Positions 1 through 6,492 of a stretch of 21,426 bases of DNA are shown here, one piece after another. Origin of the DNA: Clostridia bacterium (lineage in GTDB: Bacteria; Bacillota_A; Clostridia; Christensenellales; Aristaeellaceae); assembly GCA_017938785.1 (NCBI GenBank), contig JAGBAU010000052.1:1-21426 (forward strand), read 5' to 3'. Each line of letters opens with the position of its first letter. Within the stretch, counting starts at the first letter, position 1. The position numbers were made by a program, and so were the translations under genes. The notes under the pieces are model-generated. The model had not been told where the DNA came from. It made no database searches and worked only from the letters and a program-made list of their open reading frames with translations.

Positions 1-109
1 CCAGGCTCATCAGGTGCTCAAAGGTAACTTCGTTGCCTTCATCGTCCACCAGAACGACGATATTTTCCTGCTCCAGTTCCATATCCTGGTTGTTCATATT
101 CTCGCTCAT
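1..109 (-). other. DUF1292-like segment (YrzB type), 5' part; possible internal start at 109
   Basis: From the ATG at 107-109 the minus-strand frame gives 36 residues beginning MSENMNNQDMELEQENIVVL and containing VDDEGNEVTFEHL, the typical opening of small DUF1292 proteins (YrzB family), acidic cytoplasmic proteins of unknown function encoded just after ruvX in many Bacillota. A Shine-Dalgarno-like GTGAGG lies 8 bases before this ATG, so it may be translated on its own. It is in frame with ruvX and no stop separates them, so it may also be the C-terminal domain of a fused protein. The rest lies outside the window. Confidence 0.7.
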
Positions 110-577
110 ATACCAAACCTCACTTTGAAATACTTTTTTATGTTCTTCCCGGGCCGGGAGGTCTTTCCATCCGCCCGCGTCCAGAAAGGATTGCAGAATG
201 TAGGTTGCGGCCAGCTTGTCCACCACTTCCTTGCGCTTGGAGCGGCGCACATCCGCTTGCAGCAGCACGCTTGTGGCCATCTTGGTGGTCAGACGCTCGT
301 CCTGGTAGCGGATTTCAAAGCCCATATCCGCCAGTATGTTGGCCAGCACCTTCACACGCTGGGCCTGGAAGCCCTCGCTGCCGTCCATATTCAGGGGCAG
401 GCCGCAGAGGATGTGGGTGGTTTCATACTGCTTGCACAGCTCGGCTACCCGGGCCGCATCCTTCTGATTGCTCTTGGTCCAGATGGTTTCCACGCCCTGG
501 GCCGTCAGGTCCAGAAGATCGGAAACCGCCACGCCGATGCGCTTTTCGCCGATATCCAGGCAGATTGTACGCATCAT
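1..577 (-). CDS. ruvX: Holliday junction resolvase RuvX (YqgF), reading in frame into a DUF1292 segment; partial
   Basis: YqgF/RuvX proteins have an RNase H-like fold and act as putative Holliday junction resolvases or in rRNA processing, in the cytoplasm. Seen: the N-terminal DIGEKRIGVAVSD motif, GLPLNMDGSEG in the middle, YQDERLTT, and KEVVDKLAATYIL near the end, the family's conserved acidic blocks in order. About 156 codons match a full-length RuvX, but there is no stop codon before the ATG at 109; the frame continues into a DUF1292-like stretch and off the window. The start overlaps the upstream reductase stop by one base (TAATGATG). AAAGGTGG lies 4 bases before the first ATG (577) and 7 before the second (574), so 574 may be the true start. 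The order IreB - RuvX - DUF1292 is the usual Bacillota arrangement. RuvX identity is sure; whether fusion or two overlapping genes is open. Confidence 0.93.
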   Translation of the reverse strand, partial: MMRTICLDIGEKRIGVAVSDLLDLTAQGVETIWTKSNQKDAARVAELCKQYETTHILCGLPLNMDGSEGFQAQRVKVLANILADMGFEIRYQDERLTTKMATSVLLQADVRRSKRKEVVDKLAATYILQSFLDAGGWKDLPAREEHKKVFQSEVWYMSENMNNQDMELEQENIVVLVDDEGNEVTFEHLMSL

Positions 578-1521
578 TACACCACCTTTATGCAGAACTG
601 CGGGCAAACTCGCGCACAGTATCCGCAGAATACACATTTGCTTTCGTCGATTTGCGCCCGGCCGTTCACGATGGAGATGGCCTTCTGGCCGCATCGCTCT
701 GCACACCTGCCGCAGCCCTCGCAGTAGTCGTGCACCATCATCTCGCGCTTGCGCTTGTGCAGGTGATCGAGCCGTTCGATGGCTTCTGCATCACCGTTTG
801 CAATGGCGATGTTGGCGTCGATTTCCTCGTAGGTCTGCATGCCCACGGCCACGCTGTCCAGCAGGGGATTGTTCAGCGCATATTCCAGCGCTTCGCGGTT
901 GGACTGAATCAGGTGCCCGCCGCCCAGGGGTTTCATGGCGAATATGCCGATGCCAAATTCACGGGCATGGGCGATGGCCTTTTCCATATCCTCGCGGCTG
1001 CCGTCCTGTATGCCGATGCCGCCCACATTGATGATGGGATGCACCACCTTGATGGCGGGGAAACGGGGGGCGGCCTGCACGCAGCCGGCATAGTGGGTAC
1101 TCACGCCCACGGCGCCGATGTGGCCCTTCCGGCGCTGCTCCTCCAAAAACAGGAGCGCCTCTTCATGGCCGCGCAGCGTGTACAGGGATTCCTGTTCGTG
1201 CAGCATAAAGAGGTCGACATAATCACGACCCAAACCCCGGAAGGCGCGCTCCAGCGCTGCCTGCGCAGTTTCCCGGTCGTAGCAGTATGCTTTGGTGCTG
1301 ATCACATAATCCGGCGCATCCTTGAGGGCTGCGCGGATGTGGGGATAGGTTTCATATAGGTCCGCCGTGTCCAGAAAGCGGACGCCGCGCTCATAGGCGT
1401 ATACGAGCAGCTTCGCGCCATCCTCCGGGGACATGTTTCTTTGCAGGGGGGACATGGTGAGCGTTCCAAAGCACAGCTTTGAAACGCTCAGTCCACTTGC
1501 GCCCAGTTGAACGGTCTGCAT
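577..1521 (-). CDS. Aldo/keto reductase with C-terminal double 4Fe-4S ferredoxin domain
   Basis: A 314-residue protein. Residues 1-260 form an aldo/keto reductase barrel with the tetrad visible as D51 and Y56 (LDTADLY), K77 (ISTKAY) and H108 (LFMLHE). Residues 265-310 carry two clusters of CxxCxxCxxxC type: C267, C270, C273, C277 and C296, C299, C302, C306, the last followed by proline. This architecture is common in anaerobes; it is an NAD(P)H-linked oxidoreductase probably able to exchange electrons with ferredoxin, substrate unknown. The ATG directly follows the ireB stop (TAAATG) without a clear ribosome site, so translation is probably coupled; its own stop overlaps the ruvX start by one base. 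Its position between ireB and ruvX is an insertion into an otherwise conserved gene pair. Confidence 0.92.
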   Translation of the reverse strand: MQTVQLGASGLSVSKLCFGTLTMSPLQRNMSPEDGAKLLVYAYERGVRFLDTADLYETYPHIRAALKDAPDYVISTKAYCYDRETAQAALERAFRGLGRDYVDLFMLHEQESLYTLRGHEEALLFLEEQRRKGHIGAVGVSTHYAGCVQAAPRFPAIKVVHPIINVGGIGIQDGSREDMEKAIAHAREFGIGIFAMKPLGGGHLIQSNREALEYALNNPLLDSVAVGMQTYEEIDANIAIANGDAEAIERLDHLHKRKREMMVHDYCEGCGRCAERCGQKAISIVNGRAQIDESKCVFCGYCARVCPQFCIKVV

Positions 1522-1788
1522 TTATTTTTTATCGTGCTCGACCACATAGAAGCGCACGAATTCCTCCAGAAGCTCATCCCGCTCCAACCTGCGAATCAGC
1601 GACCTGGCATTGTTATAGCTGGTTATGTAGGTCGGATCACCGGAAATGATGTAACCGACCAGCTGCAGAATGGGGTCATGGCCCTTGGCCTTCAGCGCCT
1701 GATACACAACTTCGATGATCTCAGCGGCGGATTCCGGCGCATTCACGGGCAGACGGAAGTTCTGGGTTTCGCCCAATCGATTGTTCAT
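1522..1788 (-). CDS. ireB: IreB family regulatory phosphoprotein (UPF0297)
   Basis: An 88-residue protein with the family core QLVGYIISGDPTYITSYNNA followed by RSLIRRLERDELLEEFVRFY. Family knowledge: IreB (YrzL in Bacillus) is a small dimeric cytoplasmic protein that in Enterococcus is phosphorylated on N-terminal threonines by the PASTA kinase IreK and modulates cephalosporin tolerance. Here T8 is the only threonine near the N-terminus; no kinase gene is in the window. The start at 1788 has a strong ribosome site (AAGGAAAGGCGG) in the leader. It is first in a transcription unit with the reductase and ruvX, and is served by the promoter at 1828-1856. Confidence 0.95.
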   Translation of the reverse strand: MNNRLGETQNFRLPVNAPESAAEIIEVVYQALKAKGHDPILQLVGYIISGDPTYITSYNNARSLIRRLERDELLEEFVRFYVVEHDKK

Positions 1789-1827
1789 AGCGCACCGCCT
1801 TTCCTTGCATGCTTATACACATCACCT

Positions 1828-1856
1828 ATTATAGCATAGCTGTTCCCAAAATTCAA
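1828..1856 (-). promoter_or_regulatory. Sigma-A type promoter for ireB-reductase-ruvX
   Basis: Read on the minus strand: -35 TTGAAT (1851-1856), 17-base spacer, -10 TATAAT (1828-1833) with an upstream TG (TGCTATAAT, extended -10). The -35 box overlaps the stop codon of the AI-2E-family gene at 1853-1855, so this operon starts inside the end of the preceding one. Leader length to the ireB ATG is about 30-35 bases. Confidence 0.8.
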
Positions 1857-2890
1857 TTGTTTTCGTACCTTTGAACAAAAACTCTATATACTGTTCGAAT
1901 CGCCATGAGGGAGGGCAGTGCAAACAGCATTCCGCCTATGCCAACGGTGCGTGCGCCCACGAAAATCGCCAGCAGTACCACTGCCGGAGAGAAGCCGGTA
2001 ATGTTGCCCATGATGCGCGGGGAGATCACCATGCCGTCGATCTGCTGAACCAAAAACAGGCTCAGCAGTGTGAACGCAGCCCTCTGCCAGCTGATGCTCA
2101 GCGCCATGATCACCGCCGGTATGCCGCCCAGAAAGGGACCGATGTAGGGGATGACATTAAACATACCCACGAACAATCCCAGCAGGGGTGAACCCGGCAC
2201 GCCGATGATGGTCAGCGCTGAAGTCGCCAGTATGCCCACGGCGAGCGCGATGGTCGCCTGTCCACGCAGATAGAGGCGCATCTCCCGCAGAAACATGTTT
2301 CCTGCCCGAACAGCCAGCCTGCGCCAGCGTGCAGGCACCAGCAATTCCAGGCGCAGCAGCATTCGTTCGCGGTCAATGACCAGAAAATAGCTCAGCGCGC
2401 CCATCAGAAACAGGCGGTAAACCTTATCCGCTGCACCGCTGATGGCCCCGGCTGCGCCCCGCGCAATGCTGCCCAGGCGGTTCTCCGCACCGCTGAAGCT
2501 GAACTGCGGCAGGGCCAAGCCAGGGATCACGCGCTGCAGCCGATTGATTCCTCCATCCAGCAGTGAACGCAGGCGCAGGAATGCTTCCGGCAGAAGCTCG
2601 GTAAGCGAGGACAACTGTCGCAGGAAGAACGGCGCCAGCAATACAAACATACCCGCGATCAGCAGGCATACCCCAAGGATGGAAACTAGCGTTGCGGCCG
2701 TTCTGGGCAGTTTCTTCTCTAATATTCTGGATAAAGGGGTAAATAAAAATGCAAATACGCATCCGCCGAACAGGATGCCCAGGATTTCTGCCGCAGCCTG
2801 CCTGAAAAACAGTAATAGTACAAAAACTGCCGCGCATACGCAGACCGTTTTCAGGATATTGACGGTGGATCTGGAATGAATAATCTGCAT
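1853..2890 (-). CDS. AI-2E family transporter (YrrI-like membrane permease)
   Basis: A 345-residue polytopic membrane protein. Two hydrophobic segments lie near residues 10-30 and 35-55, one at about 65-90, then a soluble amphipathic stretch (about 90-150), then a C-terminal block of several segments. Family hallmarks are FNVIPYIGPFLGGIPA and QQIDGMVISPRIMG. Members (AI-2E/PerM/UPF0118) include exporters of autoinducer-2, sodium/proton antiporters and many of unknown substrate. In Bacillus subtilis the relative yrrI lies just upstream of alaS-yrzL-yrrK-yrzB, so this neighbourhood is conserved with alaS missing. The start at 2890 has GAGGAAAATT before it. It is the third gene of the PRC-barrel unit. 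Membership is firm; the substrate cannot be read. Confidence 0.92.
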   Translation of the reverse strand: MQIIHSRSTVNILKTVCVCAAVFVLLLFFRQAAAEILGILFGGCVFAFLFTPLSRILEKKLPRTAATLVSILGVCLLIAGMFVLLAPFFLRQLSSLTELLPEAFLRLRSLLDGGINRLQRVIPGLALPQFSFSGAENRLGSIARGAAGAISGAADKVYRLFLMGALSYFLVIDRERMLLRLELLVPARWRRLAVRAGNMFLREMRLYLRGQATIALAVGILATSALTIIGVPGSPLLGLFVGMFNVIPYIGPFLGGIPAVIMALSISWQRAAFTLLSLFLVQQIDGMVISPRIMGNITGFSPAVVLLAIFVGARTVGIGGMLFALPSLMAIRTVYRVFVQRYENN

Positions 2891-2911
2891 AATTTTCCTC
2901 GGAATTGAAAT

Positions 2912-2930
2912 GGCGGGGGAATGCCCCGCC
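2912..2930 (-). other. GC-rich hairpin between small membrane gene and AI-2E-family gene
   Basis: A perfect 7-bp inverted repeat GGCGGGG / CCCCGCC with a 5-base loop lies in the 45-base gap, just upstream of the ribosome site of the AI-2E-family gene. No T-run follows on the minus strand (ATTTCAATT), so it is a weak terminator at best; it may protect the mRNA end or reduce readthrough within the unit. Confidence 0.45.
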
Positions 2931-2935
2931 GGGAT

Positions 2936-3100
2936 TCAGAACATCTTGGCCATTTCGTCGGTCTTTCGGGAAAGCCAACGGCCGCTCTTTCGAATCTGCT
3001 GGTTCCACTTGCGCTCGGTCTGCCAGTTCATCACGCCGAACATGGTGGCGGCGGTACCGCCGATGATCATGCCGGTCACCAGGCCCTTCATCATCTTCAT
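2936..3100 (-). CDS. Small glycine-rich membrane-associated protein, 54 aa
   Basis: A 54-residue reading frame starting MKMMKGLVTGMIIGGTAATM, so one hydrophobic Gly-rich segment (about residues 6-24), followed by a basic amphipathic tail (WNQQIRKSGRWLSRK) and ending KMF. The layout resembles short YtxH-like envelope proteins, but I cannot assign a family. The start is supported by AGGGAGGA seven bases before the ATG and by a four-base ATGA overlap with the end of the PRC-barrel gene, indicating coupled translation. Function unknown; membrane association is inferred from the N-terminal segment. Confidence 0.8.
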   Translation of the reverse strand: MKMMKGLVTGMIIGGTAATMFGVMNWQTERKWNQQIRKSGRWLSRKTDEMAKMF

Positions 3101-3549
3101 GTTTCATCCTCCCTTTCAGTGTCCTGCGCCGAATCCTGAACGATCACCTCTTCGCCATGCAGGCTGTAAGCCTCCACCCGGCTGCGACCCCGGTACAAAT
3201 CATCCCAGAAGCCGCGCGTGAGTTCCAGTGATTGCACCAGAAAGCTGATTTCATCCACTTCCGCGCCCACGATAGCGCCCAGGCGGCTGCCATCCGTGGA
3301 GACTGCCCGGTAGAGCAGGGGACGGCCGGTGCACTTCCTGCGCTGTCCACGGATGTCTGCAATCACGGCGCGCTCGCCGATCATGCTCAGGTGCTCGGAC
3401 GGAATGTAGCGCGTGCCCTTCAGACCGCCGTCCACCCATATGCCCTCCAGCCGCTTCAGATCATCCGATAGGTCTGCCTGCGCCAAACGGCCGATCTTTT
3501 TGCGGCTGCAGAGCACGGGCATGCCGATCAGGTTGCGTATCTTGCGCAT
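3097..3549 (-). CDS. PRC-barrel domain protein
   Basis: A 150-residue protein with two PRC-barrel-like halves. Residues 1-75 carry LIGMPVLCSRKKIGR and later GLKGTRYIPSEHLSMIGERA, the usual PRC layout; residues about 78-140 contain a second weaker copy (LYRAVSTDGSRLGAIVGAEV). PRC-barrels are small beta-barrels that bind RNA or proteins, as in RimM and YlmC/YmxH. The start at 3549 is chosen because GGAGG sits 5 bases before it and homology begins there; the frame stays open upstream to 3723 but that part is lysine-rich and featureless. It is the first gene of the unit with the small membrane gene and the AI-2E-family gene. Role unknown. Confidence 0.85.
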   Translation of the reverse strand: MRKIRNLIGMPVLCSRKKIGRLAQADLSDDLKRLEGIWVDGGLKGTRYIPSEHLSMIGERAVIADIRGQRRKCTGRPLLYRAVSTDGSRLGAIVGAEVDEISFLVQSLELTRGFWDDLYRGRSRVEAYSLHGEEVIVQDSAQDTEREDET

Positions 3550-3704
3550 GGCGTTCCTCCGTTTTGTGGATTCGACGGCCTTATTCTGCGCATGCTGCTC
3601 CGGCTTTTTGCACGCCAAAATTTTGCTGGGCTTTTTTGCATTTTTTCGCCCTGCTTTGAGCAATGCTAGAACGGACGGCGAACTGTTGAAAGCTTGTCTA
3701 AAAC

Positions 3705-3724
3705 TTCGACACAGTTTCGACACA
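3705..3724 (+). promoter_or_regulatory. Direct repeat with 11-bp period, candidate response-regulator box
   Basis: TTCGACACA occurs twice, at 3705-3713 and 3716-3724, exactly 11 bases apart. PhoB/OmpR-family regulators bind direct repeats with 11-bp period, usually replacing a poor -35 box. Here a possible -10 (TGTAAT, 3737-3742) lies 12 bases downstream without a good -35, and the gene behind it encodes such a regulator. Autoregulation is inferred. Confidence 0.5.
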
Positions 3725-3767
3725 TATTCCTGCTAGTGTAATGTTGAAATAGAAGGGAGGCGATCGC

Positions 3768-4481
3768 ATGGAGAATACCCGCGGCGGCTATAGAATCCTC
3801 GTGGCGGATGATGACATCCGGGTTCATGAGGTGCTGGGAGCCCATTTCCGACGGGAAGAATACCAGATGCTCTCCGCTTATGACGGCGAGGAAGCACTGG
3901 AAATCATGCGGCGGTCGCGCCCGGACATCGTGGTGCTGGACATCATGATGCCCAAAAAAGACGGATTGATGGTATGCCGCGAAATTCGAAAGGAATCCAA
4001 TATTCCCATCATCATGCTCAGCGCCAAGAGCGAAGAATTCGACCGGTTGCTGGGTCTGGAACTGGGGGCGGATGATTACATCACCAAGCCCTACAGTCCC
4101 CGCGAGGTGGTTGCCCGCATCAAATGCGTGCTCCGCCGCCTGCACGATACAGGCACGGTGAACCGCAACACCCATCTGGTGGTGGATAACCTGGATATCG
4201 ATATGAACGCCTATGTGGTGAAGCTCGGCGGGAATCCGGTTCCCTGCACGCCCAAGGAGATAGAAATCCTGTGGACGCTGGCGAGCAATCCGGGCATGGT
4301 GTTCAGCCGCGAGCATCTGCTTCAGAGCATCTGGGGTTACGATTATCTCGGGGATACCCGAGCTGTTGACAGCCATATCAAACGTATCCGTGCAAAACTC
4401 TGCAAGGAAGAAAACGGCTGGGATATTCGTACCGTCTGGGGCGTGGGTTACCGCTTCGAAACCGAAATCGAAACTGTATAA
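3768..4481 (+). CDS. OmpR/PhoB-type two-component response regulator
   Basis: A 237-residue DNA-binding regulator. Receiver domain (residues 8-122): acidic pair in VADDD (D15, D16), phosphoacceptor D58 in VVLDIMMPKKDG, S85 and K107 (DYITKPY). The C-terminal winged helix (about 135-232) contains CTPKEIEILWTLASNPG, SREHLLQSIWGYDYLGDTRAVDSHIKRIRAKL and TVWGVGYRF, the PhoB/WalR style recognition domain. Phosphorylation by a sensor kinase should drive dimerisation on direct repeats. No histidine kinase gene is adjacent, so it is an orphan here. The start is supported by AAGGGAGG eight bases upstream. It is flanked by minus-strand genes on both sides and appears monocistronic, ending at the terminator at 4489. 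Confidence 0.95.
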   Translation: MENTRGGYRILVADDDIRVHEVLGAHFRREEYQMLSAYDGEEALEIMRRSRPDIVVLDIMMPKKDGLMVCREIRKESNIPIIMLSAKSEEFDRLLGLELGADDYITKPYSPREVVARIKCVLRRLHDTGTVNRNTHLVVDNLDIDMNAYVVKLGGNPVPCTPKEIEILWTLASNPGMVFSREHLLQSIWGYDYLGDTRAVDSHIKRIRAKLCKEENGWDIRTVWGVGYRFETEIETV

Positions 4482-4488
4482 AAGAAAA

Positions 4489-4516
4489 GAACCGCATTCC
4501 TTATGGAATGCGGTTC
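4489..4516. terminator. Bidirectional intrinsic terminator between convergent genes
   Basis: A perfect 12-bp stem GAACCGCATTCC / GGAATGCGGTTC with loop TTAT. Read on the minus strand it is followed by TTTTCTTTTATAC, a good U-tract ending the phosphatase operon. On the plus strand ACTTTATC follows, weaker, ending the response regulator. Confidence 0.88.
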
Positions 4517-4527
4517 ACTTTATCATT

Positions 4528-5670
4528 TCAGGAAAGCTTTGACTTCAGGGCGGCGATTTCGTCCCCGGTAAGGCCGATGTTTTTGATCAGGTATTCATGA
4601 GCCTCTTCGGAGAGGGAAATGCCCTTGGCGTACAGGTTGCCCACATCAAAGGCGGTCTCCAGGCTCTTCTTCAGATTGCCCTCCGCAATGGCGTAATACT
4701 GCGCGCTGCCGTACTCCACGCCGTAGTAGTTGTAGTAGGTGACCATGTAGTCGTCCAGCACCTCATGCACGGCAGCGCCCATCAGGCACTCCAGTATGGC
4801 GGAGGTGAAGCCTGCGCGGTCCTTGCCTTCGTTGCAGTGGATGAGGTAGGGACCGTCGTTTTCAATGATGAAGCGGAAGCCCTTCGCCAAACCTGCCTCG
4901 AATTCCGGGGCGGCAAAGTCCACGCTCAGGTTCAGGCCAATCACATTGCAGAAGCCGTAATGGCCCAAGAAGCTCTGCAAAGGTGAAATACTGTCCGCAA
5001 GGTTTACGATGGTGGCAATTCCTGCTTCCTTAGCGGCGGCGTCCGCATAGCTGCTGCGGCCGATCTCCGGGTTGATGGGAGAGGAGGAACGGTACAGCTT
5101 TCCGCTTCCCATGCCGCTGGTGGTGATTTCACGGAAATTGGCGAATTCAGCGTCGGTCAAGTGGGGATAATCCTCGCGCAGGTTGCTGCGGCTCAGGGCA
5201 TGCAGCATCCATTCATCGTAGTATCCGCCGGCCTCCTTGAGGGAAATCTCAACGGGCAGGGGAAGAGAGATGCCCTCCGCAAATTCCCAGCGGTATCCGG
5301 GCTCTTCTTCGATGGTAATCTTCTGTGCGATGCCTGCCGCCTGGGCAAGATTGGCTGCATTGAGGGCCAGAGCCACGTTGTCCTCTCCGGCTTCCGGATC
5401 AATCTCCACGCGGCAAACGCTTTCGCCCGCGGCGACATCCGTATAGTCCGTGCACACGGGCATATCGATGCTCATGTCTCCGAGCTTCACGGTAATAACA
5501 TCGCCGTAGGCATAGCCCATGGCCAGAAATTCGGAGCCGCTGACCGACAGGATCAGGTTTCCGTACTTGGAAAGATCTGCGACGGAAACGGTGCTCTCTG
5601 CGCCTGCGCAGGAGAAACACAGGATGATCAGCGCCAGCAGGATAACCAGCGCGGTATAAAGCTTATGCAT
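4528..5670 (-). CDS. Exported tyrosine/dual-specificity phosphatase (Y_phosphatase3-like) with N-terminal extra domain
   Basis: A 380-residue protein. Residues 1-24 are a signal peptide (hydrophobic core LVILLALIILCF, likely cleavage after AGA24). The C-terminal half holds the CX5R signature HCNEGKDRAG with C279 and R285, the phosphocysteine loop of protein tyrosine phosphatases, preceded by KLYRSSSPI and IVNLADS, as in Y_phosphatase3 proteins. The N-terminal half (about 30-145) has YGNLILSVSG and a beta-rich pattern recalling the C-terminal domain of SAM hydroxide adenosyltransferases; that likeness is tentative. It should hydrolyse phosphate esters of proteins or lipids outside the membrane. 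AGGAG precedes the start at 5670, 15 bases after the HAD phosphatase gene, so the two form one operon. Confidence 0.87.
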   Translation of the reverse strand: MHKLYTALVILLALIILCFSCAGAESTVSVADLSKYGNLILSVSGSEFLAMGYAYGDVITVKLGDMSIDMPVCTDYTDVAAGESVCRVEIDPEAGEDNVALALNAANLAQAAGIAQKITIEEEPGYRWEFAEGISLPLPVEISLKEAGGYYDEWMLHALSRSNLREDYPHLTDAEFANFREITTSGMGSGKLYRSSSPINPEIGRSSYADAAAKEAGIATIVNLADSISPLQSFLGHYGFCNVIGLNLSVDFAAPEFEAGLAKGFRFIIENDGPYLIHCNEGKDRAGFTSAILECLMGAAVHEVLDDYMVTYYNYYGVEYGSAQYYAIAEGNLKKSLETAFDVGNLYAKGISLSEEAHEYLIKNIGLTGDEIAALKSKLS

Positions 5671-5685
5671 AGCGTTTTCTCCTAA

Positions 5686-6336
5686 TCAGCCCAGCAGGAA
5701 GGCCTGCAGCTCCTCGACGGTTTCGAAGGCATGGGTGATTTCGCAGCCTTCCATTTCATCGCGCGTGCGGAAGCCCCAGGACACCCATGCGCTGTCAATG
5801 CCTGCGTTGGCGGCGGTGTTCAGGTCCACGTTGCTGTCGCCGATGTAGATGCTCTCCTCCGGCTTTACGCCCATGGCCTCCATGATGCGCTTTGCGGCGG
5901 TGGGGTCGGGCTTGCGGGGGGTGACTTCGGATTCGCCTACGGCGTAATCGTACAGGCCTTCGAAGTGGATATGACACAAGCTCTGAAGCGCGGCGTCATA
6001 CTTGTTGGAGTTGATGCCCACCTTCACGCCCGCGTCCTTCAGGGCCTTCAGGAGGGACAGGATGCCGTCGAAGGGCTTGGTGATGTCGTTGACATGTTCG
6101 CGATAGTAGGCCTTGAAATCGGCCAGGATTTCGGCGCGCTCTGCATCGGAGGCGCCCTCGGGGGTGGCACGGGAGATCAGGTTTGCCACTCCGTTGCCGA
6201 TCATGGTGCGCACGGCCTCGATGGAATGGGTGGGATAGGAATGCATTGCGAGGGCCGCGTTTACGGCATTGGCCAGGTCGCCCAGGGTGTCGAGTACGGT
6301 GCCGTCCAGATCAAATATAACCAGTTTGTATTTCAT
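5686..6336 (-). CDS. HAD-superfamily hydrolase, phosphoglycolate phosphatase-like
   Basis: A 216-residue cytoplasmic HAD phosphatase. Motif I FDLDGTVLDT (nucleophile D9, acid D11), helical cap about residues 17-85, motif II GINSNK, motif III RKPDPTAA, motif IV IGDSNVDLNTAANAG. The length and cap type match Gph/PpaX enzymes, which remove phosphate from 2-phosphoglycolate or pyrophosphate; the true substrate cannot be deduced. The start at 6336 has GGAGATG upstream. It is first in an operon with the exported phosphatase, transcribed from the promoter at 6368-6396. Confidence 0.9.
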   Translation of the reverse strand: MKYKLVIFDLDGTVLDTLGDLANAVNAALAMHSYPTHSIEAVRTMIGNGVANLISRATPEGASDAERAEILADFKAYYREHVNDITKPFDGILSLLKALKDAGVKVGINSNKYDAALQSLCHIHFEGLYDYAVGESEVTPRKPDPTAAKRIMEAMGVKPEESIYIGDSNVDLNTAANAGIDSAWVSWGFRTRDEMEGCEITHAFETVEELQAFLLG

Positions 6337-6367
6337 GTGTTTTCATCTCCGGTTCAGTTTCAAGAAT

Positions 6368-6396
6368 AATATAGCAGAACCATGTTACAAAAGCAA
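6368..6396 (-). promoter_or_regulatory. Promoter for HAD phosphatase - exported phosphatase operon
   Basis: Minus strand: -35 TTGCTT (6391-6396), 17-base spacer, -10 TATATT (6368-6373) preceded by TGC (extended -10). Confidence 0.68.
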
Positions 6397-6426
6397 CCGC
6401 ATGCACGGAAAGTTCAAAAAGTTCGC

Positions 6427-6455
6427 TTGTAAAGCGCTGATGGATATGGTACAAT
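6427..6455 (+). promoter_or_regulatory. Promoter for methyltransferase-hslO-deoD gene run
   Basis: Plus strand: -35 TTGTAA (6427-6432), 17-base spacer, -10 TACAAT (6450-6455) with an upstream TGG (extended -10). The first ATG at 6469 would lie only about 7 bases from the expected transcript start and has no ribosome site, which favours the ATG at 6493. Confidence 0.65.
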
Positions 6456-6492
6456 TAAAGTTGGTAAAATGGCAGAAACAGGGAGTTTTGAA

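Noticed and set aside
3550..3723. N-terminal extension of the PRC-barrel protein
   Set aside because: The frame is open to 3723 but the strong ribosome site and homology start at 3549; the extra part is low-complexity and covers the regulator's promoter.
6469..6492. Earlier ATG of the methyltransferase
   Set aside because: It lies next to the expected transcript start without a ribosome site, and GGGAG serves the ATG at 6493.
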